From positions 62,001 to 126,000 of the forward strand of contig NZ_RRZK01000027.1 in NCBI RefSeq assembly GCF_004348895.1: a DNA stretch of 64,000 nucleotides, given 5' to 3'. The translations under genes were made by a program, and so were the position numbers. This DNA comes from Pseudomonas vancouverensis. Lineage in GTDB: Bacteria; Pseudomonadota; Gammaproteobacteria; Pseudomonadales; Pseudomonadaceae. The stretch's first letter is position 1, and each line of letters begins with the position of its first letter. Under the pieces are notes generated by a model. The model was given only the letters and a program-made list of their open reading frames with translations. It did not search any database and was not told where the DNA came from. Of the stretch, positions 1 through 8,271 are shown in pieces.

Positions 1-239
1 CGGTCTCCGGAGCTGCCCATACTCACCAGCAACCCGGCGAGCACCAGAGAATAGGCATCGATCATCCACAGCTGCTCGGCGGCAGACGGGTTCAGCGCGG
101 CCGCGATTCGTGGCATAGCGAAATTGAGAATCGTGTTATCGATGGTCACCAGCAGGACCGGTAGCATGATCACCAACAAGGCTGCACACTTCGAACGATC
201 CTGGATAATGGAAATAAGGGGGGCTGCCGATCCTTGCAT
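1..239 (-). CDS. MFS drug exporter, DHA2 (14-TM) type, N-terminal part
   Basis: The gene runs off the left edge, so only about the first 79 residues are visible. After a short cytoplasmic tail (starting MQGSAAPLIS) comes a first membrane helix rich in L, V and I. It is followed by DNTILNFAMPRIAAAL, which matches the conserved end of helix 1 in DHA2 multidrug exporters (family form LDxTIVNVALPxI). A WMIDAYSLVLAG stretch then matches helix 2. The ATG is preceded by an AAGGAAAA ribosome site. The family expels toxic compounds across the inner membrane using the proton gradient. The substrate cannot be told from this fragment. Confidence 0.8.
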   Translation of the reverse strand, partial: MQGSAAPLISIIQDRSKCAALLVIMLPVLLVTIDNTILNFAMPRIAAALNPSAAEQLWMIDAYSLVLAGLLVSMGSSGD

Positions 240-915
240 CAGTCGCTTTTCCTTGATTGGCTCAGTGTTTTGAAGAGCTTACGGTAGCGTTTCCGACGGA
301 AGAGAAAAACATCAACCGAATTCAACCCTGTTTCGCAGCACAATAGTTTTTAGAGCGCCTCCCGAAACTCATGTCTCAAGCCTTAACTCTACTTAACAAA
401 ACTCTTCACCTAGCGTCGGATGTCAAACCAATCAACAACAAAGACGCATCTCACATTTAAAAAATAATGATCTGAAGGAGTTTTCTCACACTCCACCTCG
501 ATTTCACTTACCCACTGACGACCGTGATCTCTGGTAGCTCGCCATCGGCGGCCACTTTGAACAATTCGGCTTATGAAGGACCTTTCCACCAAACTTCCTC
601 ACCTGAGCAACCGACTACTGCGGACCGGAACGAAGCTGACCGAAGCTGCACATCTGATGACCCAAGTGGTTCGGGCGACTTTTTTCCCACGATTTCAATA
701 TCGTTGAAACCTGTGCCGGCCTTATCCACGATGACGGCGCACCAGTCGGTAAATTCGGCGCCTTCCACGCTGCCATCGCGGGCATGTTTGCTCCCACAGT
801 TGCTACGTCCAGGGTGGGTCGCGGGGGGAGAACATTCAGGTAGTGAGCAGGCAGATCATTCGCACCCTTGCGGTGCTGAGGTTATCGAGGCTGAGCTAAC
901 GCTATCGCCGCAGCC
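240..915. other. Intergenic stretch with no convincing gene
   Basis: About 675 bases separate the MFS gene from a small minus-strand ORF. Positions 300-500 are AT-rich compared with the rest and probably hold the promoter of the MFS gene. A degraded REP copy lies at 775-798. Several overlapping ORFs of 44-198 codons exist on both strands between 524 and 1120, but none has a recognisable domain or a good ribosome site. One of them (573-707, plus strand, 44 codons, ending FFPRFQYR) looks basic and compact but is not supported by anything else. Confidence 0.4.
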
Positions 916-1041
916 TTATAGAATCCATTTGAGCAAAACGTGGGAAGCAATCCACGGCGACGCCTGGGCCACGCCCCATTGCAGCAGGACGCAGGCAGTC
1001 AGGTACGCTGCAAAGAATTTGATCATCGTCTGCTTCGCCAT
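916..1041 (-). CDS. Possible small exported or membrane peptide (41 aa)
   Basis: A 41-codon ORF starts MAKQTMIKFFAAYLTACVLL, has one hydrophobic segment (about residues 8-26) and ends KWIL. The ATG sits six bases after a strong GGGAGA ribosome site, which is the main reason to believe it. The AQA-S sequence after the hydrophobic segment could be a signal-peptidase site, which would leave a mature part of only about 14 residues, so a membrane-anchored peptide is more likely. It lies directly downstream of the terminator of the aldehyde dehydrogenase gene, so it would need its own promoter. I do not recognise it. Confidence 0.35.
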   Translation of the reverse strand: MAKQTMIKFFAAYLTACVLLQWGVAQASPWIASHVLLKWIL

Positions 1042-1170
1042 CGCGTTCTCCCGGCTCGAAAGCCAACGTCGAGCGCTCCAACGCAGAGGCATCACCCCAC
1101 GACGCCTGCACCGCCCGTAAAGGCTTCGACGTCAGGAATGTGTATCAGTTCCTTTCAGCGAAAAAACTTG

Positions 1171-1206
1171 AAAAAAGACCTGCCGCGATTGCCGGCAGGC
1201 CTTTTC
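1171..1206 (-). terminator. Rho-independent terminator of the cluster's minus-strand operon
   Basis: CCTGCCG and CGGCAGG form a 7-bp stem around a 7-base loop. On the minus strand the stem is followed by a run of six T. It lies ten bases past the stop codon of the fused nucleotidyltransferase/aldehyde dehydrogenase gene. The plus-strand side also has a T-rich tail (CTTTTC), so it may work both ways. Confidence 0.8.
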
Positions 1207-1215
1207 AGCATCAAC

Positions 1216-3468
1216 TCACTTCAGGTACCAGCCCCAGGGTTCGCCGTTGTAGCGGGTGATCTGCTTGGTTTCCAGGTAGCTGTTGTAACCCCACTCGCCC
1301 AGCTCACGGCCGATGCCGCTCTGCTTGTAGCCGCCCCACGGCGCTTCGACGAAGGTGGGTTGCGAGCAATTGACCCAGACGATGCCGGCGCGAAATCTAC
1401 GCGCTACCCGTTCGCAACGCGGAATATCCCGGGACATGACGGCCGCTGCCAGGCCGAACGGTGAATCGTTGGCCTGGCGGATCGCCTCGGCTTCCGTGTC
1501 GAAGGGCCGCAGGCACACCACCGGGCCGAAGATCTCCTCGCGCCAGACCGAACTGTCTTCGGGCACATCGGCAAAAATCGCCGGGGTCAGGTAATAGCCC
1601 TTTTCCAGTTCCCGCGGACGCACACCGCCGCTGACCAGCCGTGCACCCTCCTCCTGACCCGCAGCGATGGCCGCCAGCACCTTGTCCAGTTGTCCCTGAC
1701 TGACCAGCGGGCCGAGCTTGACCCCCTCTTCGAAACCCTGGCCGATCTGGATCTGTTCGGTGGCGGCAATCAGCCGTTCCAACAATGCCGGGTACAACGC
1801 CCGCTCCACCAGCACCCGCGAGGTGGCCGAGCAGACTTGTCCCTGGTTCCAGAAAATCCCGAACAGAATCCACTCGACGGCGGCGTCGAGGTCGCTGTCG
1901 GCGAAGATCACGAACGGCGATTTGCCGCCCAGTTCCAGGCTGATGTTTTTGATGTCGTTTGCTGCGGCCTGCATGATCGTGCGCCCGGTCGGCACACTGC
2001 CGGTGAAGGCCACCTTGTCGACATAGGGGTGCTTGGCCAAAGGCGCGCCTGCCTCGCGGCCCATGCCGGTGATCACGTTCAGCACCCCGGCCGGCAAGCC
2101 GGCCTTGTCGGCGATGTCAGCCAGTTCCAGGGCGGTCAAGGGTGTCAATTCCGACGGTTTGAGCACCAGGGTGCAACCGGCTGCCAGTGCCGGGGCGACT
2201 TTCCACGAAGCCATCAGCATCGGGAAGTTCCACGGAATGATCGCGGCCACCACGCCGACGGGCTCCTTGACCACCGATGAGGCAAAGCGCGCATCCGGCA
2301 GGTCGATGTCCTGTTCGCTGTGCTGGTCCGACTGTTCGGCAAGGCCGGCGTAGAAGTCGAAACAGCCGGCGGTGTCGGCGATGTCCCACAGTGCTTCCGG
2401 CAACGGCTTGCCGTTGTCGCGCACTTCGATGGCGGCCAGTTCGTCCTGCCGCGCACGAATGCCCTCGGCAATCCGGCGCAACACGACGGCCCGTTGCGTG
2501 CCGGTCCAGCGTGGCCAATCCCCTTCATCGAACGCCGAACGCGCTGCTTCTACCGCCCGGTCGACGTCCTCGAAGGTGGCGGCGGCGACCCGGGCCAGCA
2601 CCGATTCGTCGCTCGGATCAAGCGTATCGAACACCCCGCGATGCGTCGGTGCAACCCACTGCCCACCGATGTACAAGCGCTGATAATCCCCCACGGGACA
2701 CTCCTTTATCCGGCGCCGCCGACGCTGTTGATACAACCGCTCGGCAGCTTGCAATTGCGCGGGATCATTGACCCCGAGCACGTCGATTTCATCCACTTCC
2801 ACTGCCGTGACCGGCAACCCCGCATCGTTGGCCAGCGCCACCACATCGGTGAGGTAGTACTCGCCCTGGGCATTCCGGTTACCGATGCGGTCCAGCAATT
2901 GCAGACAAGTGTCAGCGCGCAACCCCATGACGCCGCCGTTGCAGAAGTTGATGTCCAGTTCCTGCGGGCTGGCGTCCTTGGCTTCGCGGATCGCCAGCAA
3001 GCGTCCGTGTTCTACCAGCAAGCGTCCATAGGGCCCCGGTTGCTGGGTGTGAAAACCCGCCACCGCCACTGCTGCGCCGTCGATCAGCGCCCGCCGCAAA
3101 CGGTGCAAGGTCTGTGCAGTGATCAGCGGCGAATCGCCGAACAGCACCAGCACATAACCGTTTTCAAGGGCCGCCAATGCAGGCCGGGCCGCGAGCAGCG
3201 CATGGGCGGTGCCCAGTTGTTCATGCTGGGTGAACAACTGCGTGTTCGGCGCAGCCTGTTGCAGGTACCCGGCAACCTGTTCGCCACCGGCGCCGAGGAC
3301 CACCGCACGTTCTTCGATGCAAGCCGCCTCGACCGCCGCTAGCACATGCCCGAGCAGCGGCTTGTCAGCCACCCGGTGCAGGACCTTGGGCAGCGGCGAA
3401 CCCATGCGTTTGCCCTGCCCCGCCGCGAGAATTACCGCCAGGGTGGGCCAGCCATTGTTGTCGCTCAT
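1216..3468 (-). CDS. GlmU-like nucleotidyltransferase fused in frame to an aldehyde dehydrogenase
   Basis: This is one 750-codon reading frame with two complete enzymes. Residues 1 to about 245 are a GlmU-type nucleotidyltransferase without the acetyltransferase half. The signature LAAGQGKRMGSPLPKVLH binds the nucleotide, and GDSPL and EYYLTD follow as in GlmU. Such enzymes make a UDP- or other NDP-sugar from a sugar-1-phosphate. Residues 259-750 are a full-length NAD(P)-dependent aldehyde dehydrogenase of betaine-aldehyde type: IPWNFPM, the LELGGKSP glutamate, the QGQVCSATSR catalytic cysteine and EEIFGPV are all present. The join (RRRRRIKECPV) contains a TAA in the next frame and an AAGGAG-6 nt-GTG start for the second half. 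It may therefore be two genes merged by a one-base indel, or a fusion that also yields a free dehydrogenase. It is the last gene of the operon that begins with the polyamine-type transporter. Confidence 0.85.
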   Translation of the reverse strand: MSDNNGWPTLAVILAAGQGKRMGSPLPKVLHRVADKPLLGHVLAAVEAACIEERAVVLGAGGEQVAGYLQQAAPNTQLFTQHEQLGTAHALLAARPALAALENGYVLVLFGDSPLITAQTLHRLRRALIDGAAVAVAGFHTQQPGPYGRLLVEHGRLLAIREAKDASPQELDINFCNGGVMGLRADTCLQLLDRIGNRNAQGEYYLTDVVALANDAGLPVTAVEVDEIDVLGVNDPAQLQAAERLYQQRRRRRIKECPVGDYQRLYIGGQWVAPTHRGVFDTLDPSDESVLARVAAATFEDVDRAVEAARSAFDEGDWPRWTGTQRAVVLRRIAEGIRARQDELAAIEVRDNGKPLPEALWDIADTAGCFDFYAGLAEQSDQHSEQDIDLPDARFASSVVKEPVGVVAAIIPWNFPMLMASWKVAPALAAGCTLVLKPSELTPLTALELADIADKAGLPAGVLNVITGMGREAGAPLAKHPYVDKVAFTGSVPTGRTIMQAAANDIKNISLELGGKSPFVIFADSDLDAAVEWILFGIFWNQGQVCSATSRVLVERALYPALLERLIAATEQIQIGQGFEEGVKLGPLVSQGQLDKVLAAIAAGQEEGARLVSGGVRPRELEKGYYLTPAIFADVPEDSSVWREEIFGPVVCLRPFDTEAEAIRQANDSPFGLAAAVMSRDIPRCERVARRFRAGIVWVNCSQPTFVEAPWGGYKQSGIGRELGEWGYNSYLETKQITRYNGEPWGWYLK
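2692..2708 (-). promoter_or_regulatory. Internal ribosome site and GTG start of the aldehyde dehydrogenase half
   Basis: AAGGAG at 2701-2706 lies six bases before an in-frame GTG (2694-2692) that would start a normal 492-residue aldehyde dehydrogenase. A TAA in the neighbouring frame (2708-2706) overlaps the ribosome site, the usual layout of two adjacent operon genes. This supports either independent start of the second domain or a recent loss of the stop between two genes. Confidence 0.65.
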
Positions 3469-3495
3469 CGCGATGCTCCTGTTGGCATGCCCGCG

Positions 3496-5004
3496 TCAGG
3501 CCGGGTCGCGGTAGAACACGTCGTCGGCATAGGGGTACCACCAATCCTGAATCTTTGGCTGGTGATCGATGATGACCATCTTCGAGCGACGGAATGCTTC
3601 AAGTCCCTGCCGTCCCAGTTCACGCCCCAGGCCCGACATCTTCCAGCCACCGAACGGCAGCGCATCGTTGTCGATCAGCGGGTTGTTGACCCAGACCATG
3701 CCCGCTTCAAGCCGCTCGGCGGCTTCCATGGCTTCGGCCAGGTCAGTGGAAAACAACGAAGCGCCGAGGCCGAACGGTGAGTCGTTGGCCTGGCGTACCG
3801 CTTCGTCGAAATCCGCAACTCGGCAGATCGCGGCCACCGGACCAAAACACTCTTCCTGCAGAATCGCCATGTCAGCGGTCACGCCGGTGAGGATGGTCGG
3901 TTCATAGAACCAACCCACAGTGTGCGCCGGTGGAATCCGTCCGCCGCAGACCACGGTCGCGCCCTTGGCCACGGCGTCATCGACCAGGCGCATGACCTTG
4001 TTGCGCGCCGCCTCGCTGACCATCGGCCCGATTTCCGAGCGTTCCAGGCCATGACCGATACGCAGGGCACGGGTGCGCTCAGCGAACTTCGCCACGAACT
4101 CGTCGTGGATCTCGTCGACCACATAGAAGCGCTCGGCCGAGGTGCAGATCTGCCCGCTGAGGTGGAACGCCGCCGTCACCGCTCCCGCCGCCGCAACGTC
4201 CAGGGGGGCGTGTCTGGAAATGATCAACGGATCACTGCCACCGGCCTCGATCACGCAGGGTTTCATTCGTTCGGCGCAAGCCACGGCCACCGCCTTGCCC
4301 GCCGCCACACTGCCGGTGAAGGCAACCGCGTGGGTCTGGGCCGATTGCACCAATTGCTGTGCGGTCGTCGCATCGCCCGGCACACAGGACACCAACCCCG
4401 GCAGCAGCGCAACAAAATGCTCCATGAACTTGAGAGTGCACAGGGTCGTGGCTTCCGCCGGCTTGATGATGCAGGCGTTGCCCGCCGCCAGTGAAGCAGC
4501 GACTGTCCAGCACATCAGCAGGATCGGGAAGTTGAACGGCATGATGTGCACGCTGACGCCGTAGGGCTCATAACGCACATGCTGGAACGAACCGATCTGG
4601 GTGGTGCCGGCGACCTTGCCGGCATCGTCCCGGGCCATTTCCGCGTAGTAGCGGAAAATCGGCGCGCAGTTGGCGAGCTCACCCATGGCCTCGGGAAACG
4701 GCTTGCCCATTTCCAGGGTCATCAGGCGGGCAACTTCGCGGTTGACCGCGACGTTCTGCTCGATGGCATTGGCCAGTTGATGCAGACGCGCGGCGCGGCT
4801 TTTCGCATCGACCAGTCGCCATTGCTGTTGCGCGGCGGTGGCGGCGTCGATGGCCGCCTGCACGTCCGCCTCGGCACACAGGCCAACCTGGCCGACGGCC
4901 TGCAGGGTCGCAGGGTCCTGCACTTCGCGCACGCGACCTGCGCTCAACGGCAAGAATTCGGGGTTGATGAAGCGCAATGCGGTGTCAGTGTTGAAGGTGG
5001 CCAT
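3496..5004 (-). CDS. Aldehyde dehydrogenase (NAD(P)-dependent)
   Basis: This is a 502-residue aldehyde dehydrogenase, nearest in pattern to succinate-semialdehyde and aminobutyraldehyde types. It has the IMPFNFPIL nucleotide-binding segment, VAFTGSVAAGK, the IEAGGSDPLI general-base glutamate, the LSGQICTSAERF catalytic cysteine and EECFGPVA. The start MATFNTDTALRFINPEF was chosen because it follows AAGGA at a spacing of eight and matches where the family begins. A longer frame exists only because it runs into the kinase gene. The C-terminal end of the kinase gene overlaps it by 20 bases, so the two are probably translationally coupled. It would oxidise the aldehyde made by the amine oxidoreductase of the cluster (inference). 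Confidence 0.9.
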   Translation of the reverse strand: MATFNTDTALRFINPEFLPLSAGRVREVQDPATLQAVGQVGLCAEADVQAAIDAATAAQQQWRLVDAKSRAARLHQLANAIEQNVAVNREVARLMTLEMGKPFPEAMGELANCAPIFRYYAEMARDDAGKVAGTTQIGSFQHVRYEPYGVSVHIMPFNFPILLMCWTVAASLAAGNACIIKPAEATTLCTLKFMEHFVALLPGLVSCVPGDATTAQQLVQSAQTHAVAFTGSVAAGKAVAVACAERMKPCVIEAGGSDPLIISRHAPLDVAAAGAVTAAFHLSGQICTSAERFYVVDEIHDEFVAKFAERTRALRIGHGLERSEIGPMVSEAARNKVMRLVDDAVAKGATVVCGGRIPPAHTVGWFYEPTILTGVTADMAILQEECFGPVAAICRVADFDEAVRQANDSPFGLGASLFSTDLAEAMEAAERLEAGMVWVNNPLIDNDALPFGGWKMSGLGRELGRQGLEAFRRSKMVIIDHQPKIQDWWYPYADDVFYRDPA

Positions 5005-6058
5005 GGGAAGATCCTTGAACCAATCGATAAGGGGTTTGGCGCAACATCGCCAGGGTCTCGGCAGGCAGCTCGTCATGCCAGCCCGGCACGTGCCGGTCGA
5101 GCCATTCGCGTAGCGGCGCAAAGGCCTCGGCTTGCAGTGCGCGGACAAACAGCCCGAGGGTGCGCGGCAGGTGCGCGAGGTAACCGTGCTTGCCGTCACG
5201 CCCTGCCAGGCGTACGAAAATCCCCAGCACCTTGGCGTGACGTTGCGCGGCCAGGCAGCGGTAATCTTCAAGAAAGCGCAGGGCGTCGAACGTCGGGCGC
5301 TGGGTCAGGTAACGGGTGATCAGCTCGGCGCGTAGCGCATCGGGCACATCACGACGGGCGTCTTCAAGCAGCGACATCAGGTCGTAGGCGGCTGCGCCGA
5401 TCAGGGCATCCTGAAAATCCAGCAAGCCACAGGCCGCGACACCTTCGCGGCCGGGCAGCAGCATCAGGTTGTCGACATGAAAGTCGCGCAGCACCAGTGC
5501 TTCACGACGTTTGCCAACGTCGCGACAGGCATCGGCGAACAGCGACAGGTACTCGTCACGCAGGGCCAGCGCCGCGTCCTTGCCGATCAGCAAGGGCACG
5601 TACCAGTCGATGAATAGTGCGTATTCGTCGGCCAGCCGCTCAGCGTCATAAGGCGCCACATCCGTGGCGGGCGCTGCGCCATGCAACGCCACCAGGGTGT
5701 CTACCGCCAGCTGATACAACGGCGCCTCGCCATGCCCGGCCGCGAGCAGCCGGGTATAGGTGTCGTGACCGAAGTCCTCGATCAGCGCCAGCCCCGCTGC
5801 TTCATCCACCGCCAGCAAGGCCGGCGCGGATAAGCCCAGCGCCTGCAATTGCCGGGCGATCTGCACGAACGGACCGATGGGTTCGCTGTGGGGTGGCGAA
5901 TCCATCAGCAACAGCCCGGCGCCCTCCAGGCGGAAATAGCGGCGGCTCGAGGCATCCGCCGGCAAGGCGATCAGCGTGGTTACGGCGTGCCCCGCGCGGG
6001 CCAGAAAGGTGGCGCGCTGGGCTTCACGGGTTGGCAATGAGGCCAGTGCATCAGTCAT
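4985..6058 (-). CDS. AmgK-like sugar kinase (aminoglycoside phosphotransferase fold)
   Basis: This 357-residue protein has the kinase fold of the aminoglycoside phosphotransferase family. The catalytic loop LRDFHVDNLML and the metal loop LLDFQDALIGAAAYDL closely follow AmgK, the anomeric MurNAc/GlcNAc kinase of Pseudomonas, where the family forms read roughly HRDFHxxNLM and IDFQDAxxGPxTYDL. AmgK makes a sugar-1-phosphate, and in cell-wall recycling its partner MurU turns this into UDP-sugar. Here the partner would be the GlmU-like domain two genes downstream. The start MTDALASLP was preferred over a longer frame that overlaps the cupin gene. The genuine amgK-murU pair is expected elsewhere in the genome, so this is probably a paralogue with another sugar. 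Confidence 0.8.
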   Translation of the reverse strand: MTDALASLPTREAQRATFLARAGHAVTTLIALPADASSRRYFRLEGAGLLLMDSPPHSEPIGPFVQIARQLQALGLSAPALLAVDEAAGLALIEDFGHDTYTRLLAAGHGEAPLYQLAVDTLVALHGAAPATDVAPYDAERLADEYALFIDWYVPLLIGKDAALALRDEYLSLFADACRDVGKRREALVLRDFHVDNLMLLPGREGVAACGLLDFQDALIGAAAYDLMSLLEDARRDVPDALRAELITRYLTQRPTFDALRFLEDYRCLAAQRHAKVLGIFVRLAGRDGKHGYLAHLPRTLGLFVRALQAEAFAPLREWLDRHVPGWHDELPAETLAMLRQTPYRLVQGSSHGHLQH

Positions 6059-6063
6059 GGCGT

Positions 6064-6408
6064 TCACCGGATCATGTAGACCTTTTTGATGGTCTCGTGG
6101 ACGGTGCACACACCCTTCCAGTCCTTGGCGAAGAAGGCGGCGGTGTCCGGCTTGATCTCGATCACCTCGCCCGACTCGTGAACGTAGGTGCAGCGGCCTT
6201 CGAGGAAGTGGCAGAACTCGTCGCTGGTGACGTGGCAGAACCACTTGCCCGGGGTGCAGATCCAGATGCCGCACTCGGATTGGCCTTCCGGGCCTTTGTG
6301 CAGCACCACGCCGCTGACGCGGGATTCGCCTTCGAGCATGGTAGGGATCACGCCCCAGTCCTTGACGTCGGTAATGCTCAGCGGGTCGTACAGAAACGGG
6401 GTAGTCAT
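6064..6408 (-). CDS. Small cupin (Cupin_3 / EutQ-like), copy 1
   Basis: This is a 114-residue single-domain cupin of the Cupin_3 type (ureidoglycine aminohydrolase and EutQ relatives). The barrel is visible in WICTPGKWFCHVTSDEFCHFLEGRCTY and in the second motif around DTAAFFAKDWKGVCTVHETIKKVY. These proteins often bind small amines, acids or sugars. Some are enzymes and others act as sensors or chaperones for substrates. GGAG lies eight bases before the ATG. Five bases separate it from the kinase gene. Two relatives occur in the same cluster (6595-6963 and 16135-16500). Confidence 0.8.
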   Translation of the reverse strand: MTTPFLYDPLSITDVKDWGVIPTMLEGESRVSGVVLHKGPEGQSECGIWICTPGKWFCHVTSDEFCHFLEGRCTYVHESGEVIEIKPDTAAFFAKDWKGVCTVHETIKKVYMIR

Positions 6409-6474
6409 TACAATTTCTCCAAAAAATCAGTTGGCCCATTGCCAATCAGGTAATCGTTAAAACACCACGATCCT

Positions 6475-6564
6475 TGTGGGAGCGAGCTTGCTCGCGATTG
6501 CGACGGGTCAGTCAACATCGATGCTGAATGTTGTTGCGCCATCGCGAGCAAGCTCGCTCCCACA
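6475..6564. repeat. Pair of REP elements in opposite orientation
   Basis: Two 24-base REP copies, at 6475-6498 and 6541-6564, face each other (TGTGGGAGCGAGCTTGCTCG and its complement) between two genes of the same operon. Each can form a hairpin and the pair can form a larger one. In Pseudomonas such pairs may stabilise the upstream message or lower read-through, which here would separate expression of the transporter and glycosyltransferase from the downstream enzymes. Confidence 0.9.
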
Positions 6565-6594
6565 GGTCTCGTTTTTTAATGTTCGCCATCTGGC

Positions 6595-6963
6595 TCAGGC
6601 CAGCATGTACACGTTGCGCAGGGTCTCGCGGACCTCGCATTCACCGGTCCAGCCCGCGGGGAGCAGCACCAGGGTGTTGGGCCGCACTTCAATCACTTCG
6701 CCGTTGTCGTTGCGGTAAATCGCATGCCCGGCGAGGAAATGGCACAGCTCGTCTCGAGGGATCGACAGGCGCCAGCGCCCCGGGGTGCACACCCACAAGC
6801 CGGTTTCCGGGCTGTTGTTCGGTCCCTTGAACAGCAGGCGCCCGCTGGAATGCGAGACGCCTTCGACGGCGTCGCTCTGCACGCCCCAGTCCACCAGGTC
6901 GGTGCGACTGCTGACATTTTCGAGGTACGGCGTGATACCCGCCGTGGTGTTTGCATCAGGCAT
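6595..6963 (-). CDS. Small cupin (Cupin_3 / EutQ-like), copy 2
   Basis: This 122-residue cupin is plainly related to the 114-residue copy next to it. Shared features are TDLVDWGV near the start, LLFKGPNNSPETGLWVCTPG, the barrel stretch RDELCHFLAGHAIYRNDNGE, and VRETLRNVYML at the end. Its ATG overlaps the stop of the glycosyltransferase gene by eight bases (ATGCCTGATG), so its translation is likely coupled. The function is unknown. The presence of three such copies in one cluster suggests that each handles a different intermediate, or that they form a mixed oligomer. Confidence 0.8.
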   Translation of the reverse strand: MPDANTTAGITPYLENVSSRTDLVDWGVQSDAVEGVSHSSGRLLFKGPNNSPETGLWVCTPGRWRLSIPRDELCHFLAGHAIYRNDNGEVIEVRPNTLVLLPAGWTGECEVRETLRNVYMLA

Positions 6964-8239
6964 CGTTGAGCACCTTGTCGAGAATCGTCGCCGCGTCTTG
7001 CGGCCCCTTGCGTGATTGCATCTGCGCGCTGGTGCGCTGCAGGCGCAGGCGCATCGCTTCGTCGTTGAGGCAGGCGGCGAGTTTTTCCGCCAGCTGCGCT
7101 TCGGTCCATTCGTAACGGTCGAGCTTGAAGCCGTGGCCGCTCTCTTCGGCGCGCATGGCGTTGTCGTGGCCGTCCCAGACGTAGGACATGACAATCGCCG
7201 GTTTGCCGAAGAACAGGCACTCTGTGAAGCTGTTGTTGCCACCGTGGTGGATCACTGCATCGACCTGGGCAATCACCGAAGGCTGCGGGAACCAATTGGA
7301 GATCTGCACGTTGTCCGGCAGGTCCGGGTACTCGTCGAGGTGCTCGCCGACGTTGAACAATGCGCGGTACGGCAGCTTGCCTACCGCGTCGATCAGACGC
7401 TTGAGCAACTCGACGTCGCCGGAACCGAGGCTGCCGAAACTGGCGTACAGCAATGGCTCGTCGTTGTGCGCGCGGAACTGTGGAATCTCGTAGGGTGTGT
7501 CGTGACGCACGCAACCTTGCAGGTAATGGAAACGCTCAGGCGGCAGCGGATGACGGCGGTCGAACTTCACTGCATCGGGGTACAGCAGCAGGTTCATGTA
7601 CGGCGAAGCTTCAAAGAAGGTGCCCAGTGGATAGGGTTCCTCACCGTGGGCCTGGAGGAACTGATTGAAGTCTTCGTGAATCGGCCCGACCACTTCCTCG
7701 AAACGCTGGCGGAATTGCGCGTGGCCGGCCTTGTCGTCGATGCTCATGCCCGACAGGTGTGGCGGGATGTCCGGGTCTTCGATCTCGTTTTCCGAGCAGG
7801 AAATGATCCGCACCCACGGCTTGCCATATTGCTTGATCGCCGGGAACAGGATCACGTTGTCGACGCAGATCAGGTCGGGCTTGACCTTGTCCAGCACCGC
7901 CGGCAGGTCCTTTTGCGCCCACTTCGCGGTTTCGACGATGGCCGCCCAGCACTCCTTGACGTAGTTGTCGATCTGCTCCAGCGGCGTCTTGCGAAAATTC
8001 GGAATGTGCCCGTTGATGAAGTCGACCCAGTAGCGGGCCATTTCTTCGGCCGGCATCGGCGCCGACATGTTCACCATGTGCTCCTCAAAGCCATAACCGG
8101 CGTAGACACCACTCATGCCCGGGTCGGTGAGGAACACCGCCTTGTGGCCGAGGGCTTCGCACGCCTGGGCGATGCCGACTGAATTGAGCGCCGGGCCATA
8201 GGCGGCTTCCGGAAAGAATGCGATCACTTTCTGTTTCAT
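6956..8239 (-). CDS. Glycosyltransferase, macrolide/UGT type (GT1, GT-B fold), copy 1
   Basis: This is a 427-residue GT-B glycosyltransferase of the family that includes macrolide and UDP-glucuronosyl transferases. The donor-binding signature HHGGNNSFTECLFFGKP is at residues 331-347. LYASFGSLG (about 265-273) marks the start of the C-terminal Rossmann domain. The N-terminal acceptor domain starts FFPEAAYGPALNSVGIAQ. Such enzymes move a sugar from NDP-sugar to a small acceptor. It has a close paralogue at 13379-14653 on the other strand. It sits directly behind the transporter genes and in front of the cupins. Confidence 0.88.
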   Translation of the reverse strand: MKQKVIAFFPEAAYGPALNSVGIAQACEALGHKAVFLTDPGMSGVYAGYGFEEHMVNMSAPMPAEEMARYWVDFINGHIPNFRKTPLEQIDNYVKECWAAIVETAKWAQKDLPAVLDKVKPDLICVDNVILFPAIKQYGKPWVRIISCSENEIEDPDIPPHLSGMSIDDKAGHAQFRQRFEEVVGPIHEDFNQFLQAHGEEPYPLGTFFEASPYMNLLLYPDAVKFDRRHPLPPERFHYLQGCVRHDTPYEIPQFRAHNDEPLLYASFGSLGSGDVELLKRLIDAVGKLPYRALFNVGEHLDEYPDLPDNVQISNWFPQPSVIAQVDAVIHHGGNNSFTECLFFGKPAIVMSYVWDGHDNAMRAEESGHGFKLDRYEWTEAQLAEKLAACLNDEAMRLRLQRTSAQMQSRKGPQDAATILDKVLNDA

Positions 8240-8271
8240 CGAGTGCTGCTCCTGCCTGGTCTTTTTATTGT

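Noticed and set aside
524..1120. A 198-codon plus-strand ORF and smaller overlapping ORFs
   Set aside because: No ribosome site, no domain, low-complexity composition, and it overlaps a better-supported small minus-strand ORF.
2320..3342. Long plus-strand ORF of 340 codons
   Set aside because: It lies opposite the nucleotidyltransferase and dehydrogenase gene, which has all catalytic motifs. High G+C content creates such antisense frames.
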